Shown here one piece after another: positions 48,534 through 62,038 of a stretch of 64,000 bases of DNA. This DNA comes from Lophius americanus. Taxonomy: Eukaryota > Chordata > Actinopteri > Lophiiformes > Lophiidae. The stretch lies in NCBI GenBank assembly GCA_037951165.1, contig JBBDHG010000009.1:11125001-11189000 (forward strand). Reading direction: 5' to 3'. Made by a program: the position numbers and the translations under genes. Numbering within the stretch: position 1 is the first letter of the stretch; every line of letters starts with the position of its first letter. Below the pieces are notes generated by a model, which worked only from the letters and a program-made list of their open reading frames with translations, had not been told where the DNA came from and searched no databases.

Positions 48534-51500
48534 GTATGAAGCCTCATGTTAGTGATCTGTTAATGTTTTTTGATTATTATTTGTATTTTAAAAAATTGGT
48601 GAGTTTATAGTTCAGATTTACAGCCTCCTACTTCTTCCTAATTTCAAAATCAGATAGAGCTCGAGTTTTTCCATTATCAAATGTAGATAAAAGGGTAGTT
48701 GTCTGAATATTCAAAAAACATGTCATCTTTATCTACATCCTTGGTAGCACTGTGACAGCCTCGAAACTGTCACTTCTGCACCGACCATGTTTTTAGCTGT
48801 TAGCTGTGACAGGCATTGTTGCCGTTTAAAAGTACCTTTCAGTGACTACTTGGCAACTCATCAACTCCTGAAGTCCTGCACAGTGAGTCTCAAGGACAGC
48901 TTGGAGGCCCAAGCATGGCAGCCAAAGGGAGAGCTAATTCCCAACATCTGGTACAAGCCGGTGCTGTCCATAGTCGTCAGCATGATCGTCACATTGCTGC
49001 GGTGGACACGGCTTGGCAGCTGCTGAAGAATCGCCCCCATCATGTTCTAAGCAGAGTATGCGGAGAGCACACTGTTTCGTTTCAGCACGATGAACCATTG
49101 ATGCCTGCAGTAGATCCCCTGTTATCTAATCAAACAGCACTGGTCAGTTATGATGCCAATTCCTAAATTCACAGCCATCTGTAAAGCCGTTGGGGGAGAT
49201 TAACTTCTACAGCGCCAATGTCCTACATTCAAAGACTCAAAGACTTCCTCTTAAGATCTCTTTTCCTGGAAAGAACAGTTATCCATACAACCAAACACAG
49301 ACAGATACAGCCTAAAGTAAGAGTCCTTCATGCTGTAATGGGGCTATCACAAAGACCACACAGCTTGCATTTTGGAAGACGACTTGATGCTTTTCTAAAC
49401 CATCTTTGTCCAAGACCACTGGAATATCTCAGAGAGGCTTGAGCATCTGCAATCGTGGAAGATTGGAGAATGTGTTTTTTGTCTTTATGTAGGTGCTGCC
49501 TTGTTTATTGGCTCCCAGATGAGTTGAAGAGAATAAAAATTCACAAAGAAAAGTGGCTCAAGATATTTATCCTTTTCTGTCTCCGAGTCAGCAGGTGTCC
49601 TCGTCAGACCAGCTACGTCGAAGCATTTCATTATAACCCCAGAAGCAGAGACTCTCTCGCATAGCAAGCAAAGAGCTCTGGGCACTTTTTTTAATATTTA
49701 TATCACAGTCTGGTGCGGCAGTAATGATATTAGGGAGCTGACGAAATTCTCCACCCAGCTGGACATGTTAATTGAGAAGCCACGATTTAAAGGCAAAGTT
49801 CACATTTGTGCAGATGGTGGGACAATGCAAGATGGCAGACCTAGGTCAGTGTAATTTCCAGGCTATACCATAATGGCAGCATTTTTCTCACTGTCTTTTT
49901 TTCCCTCAAGTTTGACACATACTAGTCCCAGATGTCCTAGGCAGTCTTTGAAGTCGGTCCCTCTACTTTTAGCGCCCTTGACAGAGGACTATATTTTATA
50001 GCTGAGATAATTGCAAAATTCCCCGTCCCACCTCCTCTTTCAGGGTTAGTGCCTGCATTGGTGCGGCATGAATACGTTATTGTCTTAATTTGTTTGACGG
50101 GGAGGAAAGAATATCATGGAAATAAAATTGCCCTAATTTTAATTAATGAGATAATGCTTTATGTGTTTATCTTTGTTTATACTTTCATATCAAAGTGACT
50201 ATCTCACCTGTTTATTAATGAACTTGTATAAAAGGATTGAGCCGCTGTTTTTTTTTTTTTTTTACCAAAAACCAGTGATTACTTTTGGTTGACACTGGAT
50301 AACTCTGTCCTGGAGATCTGTACCTGAATGTTATAATACATTGTGCAAATATCACATTAAGCAGGACATAAATTCGGTGCTGCCAACTGCTTCAGGGTCT
50401 AATTTTACCTCCCTATAAATACGTGTCCCCTCACTCACGGACACAAAATACATGCTGCATTGTGTAATGATGATGTTTCGTAAATCAATAGTATCTGCGC
50501 GATTTCAAATGACTTTGTTGAGTTTAAAATAGATCGTCATAGCTAATTAAGTTATAAGGTTATATTAAAGCCGTGTAAACATTAAAATGATTTCACTGAG
50601 ACCAGGCATCAGTGAAAGTCACACTGCTGGGAAGTCTAACAGATGGTTTCATCCTTCCTGGGATGCATACTGTCGCAGCACACATCTACATCAAATCTGA
50701 GTCCTCCCCCTGCACTGACCATACACCGGAAAGCAGGTGTCTGCTTAATATTTTGGTCAAAGATCAGTGAGTTAAAGGTTGAGGCCAGGGGCAGAGAGGG
50801 CCGGGGTCATCCTGGTGGTAGGGAGGTGGTGAGACATGATCTCCTCAAGTCTGGAACAGTCAAACCCCAAGGTCATCCATTAGTGCTCTCTTCCATTGGT
50901 GCTAGAAGACCCACGATAAATTTACTGTGCACCCTTAACCCTTTTAATACTCCCCATGACCCAGATGAGGAGATCAGCTCCCTTAGGGAGGGGCACATTA
51001 CATTATTAGCACTGTGCATCCATTGACAGCTATTTTATTCTAACAGTGTATATTGGTGACTTCATACAGCAAATACTTCAACATAAATTCTCGCCAATGA
51101 TGCAATTTACAGTTGCTCTTCATAGCAATTTTTGTTTAGAGTTTGGCAAGTTTTAATTAGTGAAATTGCCTAAATTGCCTGTCTTGTGTTAGTAATAGCG
51201 TGAGTTAGATTGCATCTTTAATTTAAATTACTGCAAGATATTTTAATATGTAGATTTCCTCTCCAGCCCTTCTGTGATCAGCTTCAAACATACAGATAAT
51301 GGTGTCAGTCATTTTTAGAGTTATGGCTGATCGTTATCTTGTCTTTCAAACAATTAGCAACTTATATCCAGGTAATGCTATGCATTTTTCTATTCTTTCA
51401 AGAAAAGGTGAGGCTGCGAAGGAAGAAGGAGAGCGAAATGTCAACAGTGTCAACCACTCCCTTTAAATAAGACTCTCCTATGATCCCTTGCTACCGGGCT

Positions 51501-53449
51501 CGGTCAAACCTTTCCACATGTCAAGACAGGACGTCAGAAAAAGAAATTAAAGTGACATAGTGTTGACAGGAAGAAAAGAAATTCCAGTTTTCACCCCTCT
51601 CAGGACAATGAGGGAGCCATCACCTCAGCTCAGACACAAGCACTGATGAATCAAGCAACACCTTAACTTCTGCAGTGCAGGGGACTTTTGGCCGGGGGCA
51701 CCCATACAGTGTCATTGATAATGGGTTCCTGTATTGGACTGCTGTTGATTTGATGTCTCTCGCAACCTCTCCCATGGCCTGCCATTTTGGCACAGCTTAA
51801 TTTTGCTCCTTAGTCATGAAGACATCCTGTTAGAAGGTGTTGCACAAGTGTTAGGTCTTCATCTTTTGTGGTTACAGCACTCCTCTTATGGCCTGGGGAC
51901 CTAGCAGTGTTTTTTTGTTTTTTCCTCAGAAAAGAGCAATCAGTTCGGTTTACCCACAAGATACTTTACATGTATAACGTTATAGGTGTAAGAGGGAGCA
52001 GTGTTTTGAAATAAATGCCTTTGAGTTAACGATATGGATAGAAATATTTAATCCGAAATGACATTATTGCTGCTGTCAGAAATTTTACTTAAGTAGCTAT
52101 AATTAAAATTGTTTACATTTTTATTTCCTTACAGTAAATTTTGTGGGACATAAATATACTATATCTCTTAAATTATTTTTGATTTGCTTCCCCTTGTCAG
52201 ACAACTTTAATATTTAATATATTGTCTCTTACACCAGGCTTTCATGTATTGTTTTTTCTCATAAGCACAGATTTAAATTTTTTTATTTGCATTTCCAAAA
52301 CAAATATCCCAATTGAAGATGAATACATTTTCATAACTTGTATTGTATCAATCTGTCTAAAAGGTGTGGTCAGATATGGTTAATTAACATAACAAGACAA
52401 ATTATTAACATGTATGGCATGTTATTGATACACAGGGCATGTCAATACATAGTTATTAAAACATTGGAATCGTAATAAAGTTTACAGTCGGTTAAATACA
52501 AGCTGAAATCTGTACTTCATGGTCAAAATGAGACAAGAAACTATAGAAAGAGCTTTCCAGACTATTTAAATGGTTAGGACACCTGTGTCATCATGGTTCC
52601 TTATTGGTTAAAATTGTGAGCTAAAACTCAATTTGATGTATTATCAGTGTCTAAAACAATAAATTAAGCTTGTTTTTTACACTACAAAACAGTTTGCATT
52701 AAATTTCAAGGTGTACATCAATGGCTAACAAAAATTAGCCCACATCAAGCAATAATATCCTTTTATAGTGACAGGAGATAATCATTTTTAAATTCATATT
52801 TGCCGGGTTGAATTGACCATTAAATAGTACAGTCAAAGGAAATATGCATAAATCAAATATTACCTGTAAAGCCTGAAAAGTATAATAAATGTTATTGCAA
52901 TACAGATTATTGCTTAATTATATTATTAATAACGTTGCATGTTCAAGACAAGTGCATAAAGTCTTGATTCTAACCTCCATTCAGATGTCTCCACGTTTCC
53001 ATTTTAGGCTGTCATTGGTCCCCCTCACCCCACCCCTTCAACCAAACGTTCTCCCATGTGTGAGGCTGGTGGCTCCATTGTGTGACCTGTTCTCACACAG
53101 TTCCATCTCTGCGTCACGCCGCCAGCCTTTCAAAGCAGCAATTCAGCAATGACAATCACACACTTACGCCGCGAAGAAGACCTCTTGCTCTCTTTGCCAG
53201 CCAATTAAGAGCCATCTGGGCTTGGAGTAAAGTTATTAGAAAACCATAACGATTTCTACGAGGAAGACCTGTATTTCAATCTATGTCTTAACCTCCTGAA
53301 ATACAAACATTCATTAACAGGGATAATATGTTTAACCATATTTTGTTGAGTTGAGCAGAGCCAGTGGATGGTTAAATACAGTTTAAATCCATGACAGAAC
53401 CAGCTTCTGAACCTGCCATGAAAGTGTGTGATTCCCAATGAACTTGAGG
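48534..53449. other. Unique non-coding stretch
   Basis: No gene is recognised. The region 48780-49450 carries several overlapping plus-strand frames in all phases, none with a domain. 49980-50200 is a complex AT-rich block (CCTAATTTTAATTAATGAG) that may be conserved. A T-run lies at 50249-50264. The 127-codon frame at 50643-51026 is unsupported. 51940-52960 is plain AT-rich sequence. Confidence 0.5.
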
Positions 53450-53737
53450 TCATAGATTCCCAGTGGCAGCATAGGGCAGGGAACGGAGAGCAGCAGGGTT
53501 CAATTCTTGGGTCACTGGAGCTTCAGAAGTGACCAGCCAGCTTTGTCCCAGGAGGGATGATGGGGACGGATTCACTGGGGTTTTCGAATGGTCTACTGAA
53601 CCCTACAGCAGCGACTCCAACTCAGAGTCTGTAGAAAGGTAGAGCACTCCTCTCATCTGCAGTTCACACAACTCCAAAAAGAGGACAATCTGGTTGGGCT
53701 CCAGGACGCCTAACACTAAATCCAGCCACAACCTCAT
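53450..53737 (-). pseudogene. Unrecognised minus-strand ORF broken by one in-frame TAG
   Basis: On the minus strand an ATG at 53737 sits in a strong start context (GCCACCATGA). It opens 44 codons beginning MRLWLDLVLGVLEPNQIVLF and ending STDSELESLL, then TAG (53605-53603). Past the TAG the same frame runs 50 more codons (GSVDHSKTPVNPS ... LRSLPYAATGNL) to TGA at 53452. The first part is Leu-rich and amphipathic, the second Pro/Ser-rich. I do not recognise the protein. It could be a decayed gene or retrocopy, a transposon ORF1 fragment, or chance. A run of A lies just upstream on this strand, outside the frame's start. Confidence 0.25.
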
Positions 53738-56250
53738 GGTGGCACTGCCAAACCTGAATAATTTTTTTTTCCCTCAACACATAATCTGCACTTTGCATCG
53801 TTGAACCAATGTGTCCTCAGTTTGGTTTTATACAGCAAAATTCTATGAACATAATACTCCTTTTCTGTTTTGAATATAACTAAATTAAAAGGCTTACTTA
53901 CCCCTAATCAAAACGGCAAGCCTCCTGGCATTGAAAGTCCCAGCTGTGGCCCTGGCGCAGCTTTTCCCTTCTCCCGTACATTGTTCTGGGCAGAACATCC
54001 AAGGGCTCGTGCTGTGTTATGTACTTAACTGAGGTCAGAGTTGTCATTATCTGGGTCTTGTTGGCACTAAGGCCTCCTCTGATGATAGGACTCCCTTTCA
54101 GACCTGCAGCTTTTAGCACTCCCTGAGAGCTAAACTCTGTGACCATCAGGCAATCGACCACCTGCAAATCTTGCCCAGGGCTGGGACTGTGTTTAAAAGG
54201 GTGTGCTTTATGAAATTCTGTCACCTATGTGATGTTTGACCTAACATGGTGTAGGTTTAGCACAGATGCCTTGAGATTTACCTCTGATCTTTCCGTTTTT
54301 TGTGGTTTGGAGAGATTATTAAAGTTTATATATACAGACAGGAGGCGTATGTTCAGCTCCTCCTCATGACTGGTGGCCTGTGATCCATGAACTAGTTAAC
54401 CAGTGGCTGGATTTAAGCCCTTTGAAAATAGATAAGGCTTTATTTTTTTTTATTATGCATATAATAATATTAAAGTTTCTGAAGTTGGCACGGCCAATTT
54501 GAAAACTGATACACACAACAATTTTCGGAATGGATTGAGAGAAAAGTCAGGACAGAGGATGGGTGTTTTTGGAGCCCGAGGTTTCTTTTCTGTACTGCTA
54601 TCTCCATTGTAGCACACTCCATCATTCATATCAGGCCTGTGGTGTTGCGTGTTAGAAATTTTTGTAAGAACATACAGCACTTTGAAAATAGATCACTTCC
54701 CCACACCTCTGTCGTCCTCCCATTCTTTTTCTTTCTGTCTTATACACACTGCAACTTGCACACAAACAAACATGCACAGGTCGTCTTAAAACCAGCTCTC
54801 CCCGCAATAGCAATTTTGTCAGAAGTTGACATTGTCTTGATTTAGTTGTCTGGCTGTTCTGGCCAGTTTTCCCTGCTGCGCTAATGTGAACAGGACATCC
54901 TGCTGGGCACCAAAGAATACCACTTCACGGCAGCCACATAGCTGGCAGCTTTTATTTATGGCGCAACCGAAATGAATGGGCATTAGTGTCCAAACATTTC
55001 ACCATGCTCCTGCAGCCACACACAAAAGCCACTGATTCCCAGCAAAACTGCGCTTATTTTATTCAAGAAGGTTACAGAGACGGGAAGGCAGAGAGAGACG
55101 GGGAGAGAGAAACATTTACAATTACTTAAAAGACCTGGAAAGAAGAATAGGCATTGCGTTTGAAAAGCATTTATTGAGACAGAAATCGAAAAGGAAATAA
55201 ATTGGCCCTCTATTTAACTGCATTTTTGCCAGAGCTGAAAATGGAAAATATCTATATCTCTAAAATGACACAACTTAAGTGTTTGTATTCACACACACAC
55301 ACTAAACACGCACACACAAAATTCCACAACAAACACCCAGTTTTCAGTTGCTCTATTTCAGCTGCTACTACTAGGCATTTTATTTTACAGAACTGCACCA
55401 GGGAAGACTGTTCATAGCTGAAACTGTCGATTTAAAGTATATCCACAGATCACTCTTACTACCAATTTTGCAATCCAGGCAGCCTTTCTGTCTTGTTAAC
55501 CTATGAATTTTAAGTGGTCTGCTCCCATTAGATTGTAGTAGCTGTGCTGACTCCTCTTGGCTTTTCTGTAGGGAGCAGGTAGAGGCAGAGTGCTCTCCTG
55601 GCCTGGTGCTGCACTTTGACTGTATTCTGTGTCCAGGACCTCATCAGTACATAGTCCACCTGTCGTTGTGTCCCTGCCACTCACCCCCCTGCTCTTCATC
55701 TGTCATCCCTGCCCTTCTGCAAACACACTCCACTGACATTTTGAAAAACTCTGGCGTTCAACCTCAATATGGATTTTTGTTGATTATAGCGGTGAAGACT
55801 GCACATATTATTGACTTTGCAATCCCATGACTATTTGTACAGATTTTTCCTTCCCTCTGCATTTCACTGAAGTCCAGCAATAATATTCACGCTGGTTTCT
55901 CATAACCTCTTTTCACAAGCCTTTCATTTTCATTTTTTTTCTAGACATTTAACTAATCCCCTCTGGCTGCAACCCTTTCTTTATGCCACCAGAGATCAGA
56001 GTTTGTGCAACGCTTCGGTCACTGATGTCATTAAGATTGGGATCAGATACACTAGATGTCCATTGGTTAAATGCCCCTGGCCTGAACTCCCTATTGTCCC
56101 TTGATTCCAAGCCGCAGCTCTGTTTCACTTGCTGCATAATAGCCCATAGGTTAAAGTTCTGTTCCTTTTACTTTGAATTTACATCTTTCACAGGCTCTAG
56201 TCTCTTGTTCTGAGCTGGGGTTTTCTTTTTTCTCCTCCTCTCATTTCTAG
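53738..56250. other. Unique non-coding stretch
   Basis: No gene is recognised. T-runs lie at 53761-53770 and 54442-54450, and a short AC-rich patch at 55290-55318. The minus-strand frame 53904-54224 (106 codons) lacks domains. 54950-55180 is complex and repeat-free and might be conserved. Confidence 0.5.
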
Positions 56251-56364
56251 TGAGCCTTGCCTGCAGGGAGCATGGCTGTTTGTGCTGGAGCCTTCCTGAC
56301 AATCTCCCACATCCAGCCATCTTTTGGAGGGTCAGAGGAAAGCAACTTGACTTAACAGGTCAAC
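56251..56364 (+). other. Candidate internal exon with strong splice sites
   Basis: The upstream edge has a long pyrimidine tract (TTTTCTTTTTTCTCCTCCTC then TCATTTCTAG) and the downstream edge is AAC|GTAAGTG, both close to vertebrate consensus. Of the three frames only one is open through all 114 nt (SLACREHGCLCWSLPDNLPH then PAIFWRVRGKQLDLTGQ). Two frames hit stops, so the exon could be coding or belong to a long non-coding RNA. No similarity is recognised and no partner exon was identified. Confidence 0.25.
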
Positions 56365-59300
56365 GTAAGTGGGCGCCGCCCTTCTCCAGAGGGGAAGCCA
56401 TAGAGCCCACCATTAGGAGCTGACCTCCACATTGCACTGGTCCAGCCCCAGCTAGGGTATCACATGACTCTGCCTGAGACAGTCTGCTCATTAAAGCCTG
56501 CTGCCCATAGCGGGATTAGGCCTTTTCATGGTTTATCCCCTACTCTGACAACTGACAATGGGAGAGGATAGCAGCTTCAAATGGAGTGTGCATATGAATC
56601 ATGGAATAATAATTGCTCTTTCATGATTACAATATTGGAAAACTATCAACATGCACAATGCAAAGAATTAATTGGGGTTTGTTTTCAAGGGCAGATTGCT
56701 ACACTATATGAGTGTGAGAATGAGAAGGCTGGTAATGAGGCGTTTTTCATACGACACAACTCCTCTATATATACTAGCAGTTACACACACACTCAGATAT
56801 CTTGTGCTCATAACCTTTACCCACCATGAGACTTCAACCCAAAGTTTCAATGCACTTAATGCTCAATGGAGTCTGCTGTTTACCTGTGTTGTTATGTTTT
56901 CAAATAGCAACCCCATTACCAGCGGTTTCCGAACCCGCGACCCAGTGATAGCTTCCTAAGGGTGCGCGGATTGTGGAGGACTATAGCTCGGGCAACAAAT
57001 AGGAAAGTAAGATGACATTACCCCTTGAGCTGTGTGAGTGGAAAGAGCTGGTGTAGCGAGTCAACAGAGCTGCTATCAGCAGAACCAAGCCCCAGTCAGG
57101 TCTCCTTTTTAAACCCCAACTTGGTCTGTTTTCATTATTCATATTTCGCTTGCAATCCTGCATGAAAGAGAGTTATTTCCTTCATGGTAGGGGGCATGTT
57201 ATGGTTGGGTCTCGGGTCGCACGGCTCAAAACAGAATAGGGCAGGATGCAGAATTTTTGGATTTAAAACGTCAAAACAACCTGCACAAATAGAAAATAAA
57301 TATTTTCCCCTGGGAAGATAATGCTCAGTATGATGTAGTTATGCAGAGCAGTGAGCTTTTCACAAACCCGGTAAAAATCTTGCTATTGAGGTATAATTGT
57401 CACTTTTAAATGGTTGTGTACAACTACCCAATGAATAAAAAAAACTAATTTAAAGTGTGAACAACACTGTCATCATTTACATGATAGTGAAGCTTTTTCA
57501 CACTTGTCTGTAATGAACACAATGTGATAAGGACCAGGTATATTTCAAAGGTGTTAATGAACTGCTGATTTAATACTCTCGCTCCTATTTGAAATTCTTC
57601 CCTCATCCGTGACCACCTGTCATTTTATTTTGGGACTACAATAAATGATTTTTTTTTTTTTTTATATCATTTCACATTTGAAGTTCAACTTTTGTCACTC
57701 ATGTTTCAATCTAAATTTTAGGAAAGGAGGAAAACAATAAATATAAAGGGAAATACAAATATTCAGATGTAGCTCAAATAAAAGTAACATTACAGTTTTT
57801 GAGTTCTCCTTATATTTTGTGACAGTTTTAATAGCATTGTAGCCAAAAGTAAAAGAAACCTAAATGATAAAAAAAAATTCAATTTCAACATAAACATAAC
57901 AGTTTTTTCCGGTTTCAATTTCTTTTTTTTTCTCCAGATATAACCCAAGAGAACCTCACCATAGCCATTAAGAGAAGTTATGCGGAATATGAAATAGATC
58001 GAAAAAATGGAGCACATTTCTGAGACAGTGTTTTGAAAATGCTTCCCCTAGTCAGTGATCCCATACTTGAGGCCAGATACTGCTTTTAGGTCAGGCTTTT
58101 GTAGAAATTCATTTTGAAAAGCTTGACAGTTTATTTAAATTTATTTTTTCTTTTCTTCTTGGGATTAAACATTAAATTGTTGAAAATATGTTTTCCATAC
58201 TTGTTAGATATAAGGCCGAACATTCTAGTAAAGCATTAAATTTTTGAATGGATTGAAAATTACACTTTCTAATAAAGAGACAAGCTGTATTAGCATTTGT
58301 ATTTCATGATTTAAAATAAAGTATTCAACTGTATGAGGAAATTTTAATAACATTGAAATGGTTTGTGAACCTTGTGTTTCTCATGGGTTAATGTCCCTGT
58401 ATTTAATTGACTAAAATATAAAGAAAACAAATACTTAACTTATGATTCAAGACTTTGTGAAATAATAATAATTATAATTTGCATGGTCGCATGGGGAGGT
58501 GGAAAAAATGTATGGGATGTGAATTAAGTTTTGTGAGCAACAGAGAGATTCTTTTGGAGAGCTGTCAAAAACAGATCGACGCCAGATAAAAGGAGAATAG
58601 GAACTCTGTTAGCAAACAATTAAACTCCGGTAATGAGGTCATACATCAGATCCAGTGCAAGTGATATCAATACACAGGCTTCAGAACGGATGGGCTTCTC
58701 CAGCGCCCATGCTCTTGCTGTGGGATTAGACTCACTGTCCTGAGTGCAGCACTTTTCCCAGGCTGACCTCTGTCTGCCACTGGGGCACCAGCCACCCCCT
58801 GGGCTCTTAGGGGCTTTGGCCCTCAGCCCTGGTGCCAGTGGCACCAACAGGACTGCAGAGAAGTGAACTGTGCTGCCACGTGGGATGACAGGACTCGCCA
58901 TTCCATCAGGAAGCGCGGAGACAGAAAGGCACCAGCACACAATCCACGCTGTGTTGCCAACTATGAATTACTGGGTTCCTCTATTTCAGTCAGCTCATTT
59001 GTACCAACCAGCTAACAATGACAAGGTGATAAAAGAACTTTGTATCAGTGATTGGAGCGCCGAGTTTGAACCTGATGATGTTTACGACATGGCTCACAAA
59101 TAAAACGCACTTTTTTGCTGGAAAAAGACGCTTTTCTGCTAAGATAAAACAGGGTTCATACTTGCAAACAAGATTGAAATAATGAAACATACAGATTGGT
59201 AGCAGTCTAATTTTCTTTCCCCATTGTCTAAAGCCTCGTTTGCAAAGAACCTAGCAGGAGTCGGCTTAATTTGTCTTTTCTTATTTGGTCTGCTTGAGTG

Positions 59301-61939
59301 TTTTGTGCAGTTCTCTTTTTGTCTCCCATGATTACTTTGAGAATATCGTTCTGACGTTCAGCAGCAACAATAATTCTTCTGTTCTAATTCATATCAATTA
59401 GTAGAGGATGGTAATTCAAACTGACGGCACGGTGTATCTTGAAAGGCTTGTGAGGATGTTGTGGCGGCAGCATCACTGTGCAGCCAAAAGCCACCCTCCT
59501 TTCCCCCTTTTTTTTCCCTCTTTCTGTCTTTCAGTCCACAACAAGGGGCCTCAAGCAAAGAGAACAATACAAGTCGGAGCCAGTACTTTGATAATTAGTT
59601 ATTGATTGAGAACAATGGCATGGCGTACACTGTCGTATTAGCTAGACGCCAGCAGGTCGCGACACCAAGAGCAGCCATCAAGAAACAAGGGCCAAAACAT
59701 GCCTGACTCCCTAATAATTTATTCCTTCATGTTTTTCCTCTTTCATTTGCCTCTTCTCTTTCCTTCCTCAGGCATGTTAGTGTTCAGGCTACACAGGGTC
59801 AAAAGTATTAATGCTTGTGCAGAAACGAGTGCCTGATGAAGGAGAATTTAATTAGAGAATGCCCACTCGAGCTTCTCGGACCACTCGGCCCTTTTTGCTT
59901 TCTTCTTTCTCCATTAGTTGGACTTTTCATCGCAAATAAAGTCAAGAAAGTCAAGATCATTTGGAAAAAAAACATTTTCTGGCACTGCTATTTTTGTTTT
60001 CCTAACATACAGTTATGTATGTATCATAGGAAAACAAAAAAACAAGAGAGTGATTGCCAAGTGAAACCCGCATAAAAATATTGTGAGGTCGTGTTGGCCA
60101 TCAGAGAGCACCTACACAAGAAGTCTGTGTTTGTATGAATTATACTTCATGGCAGTAATCTGTTGAATCCAATTAATCTAAGCCAGCATTTAAATAGAAA
60201 AAACAAACACTATGCACTGGTATTTTAGTCATGTGATTGACCTTAGCTGTGAATCACTCTCCATGCGACAATCCGGAGAGGAAACAGATGCAGCCCGCCG
60301 CACACGTTGATAGCTGTGCGCCTATTTCAGAGATCCCGTCTGTTGGTGGAAGTTTGGCTTAAATATCCTCAAGTAATTGTAGGTCTCATTGCTAAAGAGG
60401 GATGTGTCAGGTTTGGCATCGGTGTGAAAGAAGCTCCCTAGCTCGCTTCACCTGATCCCTGACCTGTAAAGATGCACCTGGCATTAAACAGACAGAGCAG
60501 GAGCGTCAACTGAACAATGGAGGACTGTCAGGACCGACAGCAGGGCACGCCACTACCATCACTGCTCTGACAGGGAGGGTCTCCGAGGGTAAACTGCTTT
60601 GCTGGAACTAATTAAACAGATGAAGTTATGACATGAATATGCAGATGTTGTTTACATTTTACCATATGGTATTATTTCAGGTAATAATGCACAGGAGAGC
60701 CTTCCCACTCATTAATGTGAAGGGATGGAGTGAAAACACTGTCTGTCAAGAGACACTCGGAGCGTGTTTGAGAAATATGATCAGACTGACACGCAGTTGT
60801 TGAAATCTATTTCAAGCCACTCAATTAACATACATGTTGATAGCTATTACAGTTTGATTTAAATTGTTAGCGGGCAGCCTATTTCTCATTGGCAGTTGGA
60901 TTTATCCATTTTCCTCAAATCTATCTAAGTGTGTCGTATATCTTCTCATTTAAAATGTATTATCACATATGCTGTACAATATTCACCCGGTCTTGTTAAC
61001 AGATTTATTCTTATTAATTTGCAACCAAAATTCAATACAGTCATTCATACCTTTAAATCATTTTTTAGAGCTGCTGTTTGTATTCAATGTCATCATTAAG
61101 AAATGCCTCCATGCCATAAACCCCGGTTAAATTCTCAATCGCCTGCATTAAGTCATTCTCTATTTTTTTTTAATTTTCAAAATGTTAAAGTAGTAGGACT
61201 GTCTGAGTTCGTTTCAGCCTAGTTTTGTGTGCAGCTTTATGATTCCCCTGGAGCGGGTGCGGAGAGGTTAAGAGGGAAAGGGCCGATGGAGTCGCGTTTA
61301 GTAAGAAGTGTGGGTTCACGGGGGCCAGCTGGTTGGGTGATGGGGAGCGTAATTGTGCCCGCTGTGTGGATAGGGTGGGGGGGTGAAAGGATGGGGTGAG
61401 AAGCCCTGGAAAAAAGGGAGGGGAGGGGACACCTCAATTACCTGTGCTCTCCCTGACCCCTCTCCCTCTGTCTCTCCATGGACAGACCCACTGTCTAAGA
61501 GGCGGGGCACATTTCCACAGGCAGATGCACATCCCCCTCCTTTGTTCAAGATAGCATTCGCTCCTCTTCCTGAGCTGCAGAAACTTAATTGCAACAATCT
61601 CCCCTCTAATGCATTTCTCCTTTTTTTTGTCACTGTCAGAGAATTTTAAATTATCACTCTAAAAAAAAGAAAAAAAGAATCAAACTGTTGTGCTGGTGTG
61701 CTTTGGTGTTTGATCACAGATCGGTCAGCCGATATTAGAGTAAAGACGTACAACAAACTAGAATAGTGAATTTACCTGAACTGAGCAGCTCTCTCAAAAA
61801 ATATACAACAGGTTACATGCAGCTGTCATTATTTATTTTGCAGCTTCTTCTTGCGCTAATACAGTAAGTGACAGAGACTGGTATAAAATCAATACTTCAC
61901 AGGAGTGTGATGTCTTAATACACTCTCTGTGTTGTTCAG
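56365..61939. other. Unique non-coding stretch
   Basis: No gene is recognised. 56380-56540 is GC-richer. Near 56930 'TTCCGAACCCGCGACCCAGT' resembles the edge of a decayed hAT copy but is too short to call. T- and A-runs occur at 57650-57663 and 57868-57876. The minus-strand frame 58620-58940 (106 codons) and the opposing frame at 58870-59103 lie in a GC-richer block without splice pairs. 60600-60860 and 61260-61650 are complex, repeat-poor blocks. Confidence 0.5.
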
Positions 61940-62038
61940 ACAGGAAAGCTAGACGTGGACGAGGAGGACTACAGCGCAGGCCATTGTGAAGCTGTCAAGT
62001 CCAGCCCTCAAAAGCAGATGAAGCTGTCAGATTATTAA
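61940..62038 (+). other. Candidate terminal coding exon, 32 codons plus stop
   Basis: After CACTCTCTGTGTTGTTCAG, a fair acceptor, one frame reads TGKLDVDEEDYSAGHCEAVK then SSPQKQMKLSDY and stops at TAA (62036-62038). The residues are hydrophilic and charge-rich, more like the C-terminal end of a soluble protein than chance translation of this AT-rich DNA. The stretch is short, I do not recognise the protein, and I found no upstream exon or polyadenylation signal tied to it. Chance remains likely. Confidence 0.2.

Noticed and set aside
48787..49442. Run of overlapping plus-strand frames that looked gene-like
   Set aside because: They are in different phases with no splice sites joining them and no recognisable motif.
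56915..56965. Possible hAT edge or tRNA B-box in 'TTCCGAACCCGCGACCCAGT'
   Set aside because: Too short and without a partner end or A box.
58620..58940. 106-codon minus-strand frame in a GC-richer block
   Set aside because: GC-rich composition lowers stop frequency. No recognisable protein, start context or exon edges.
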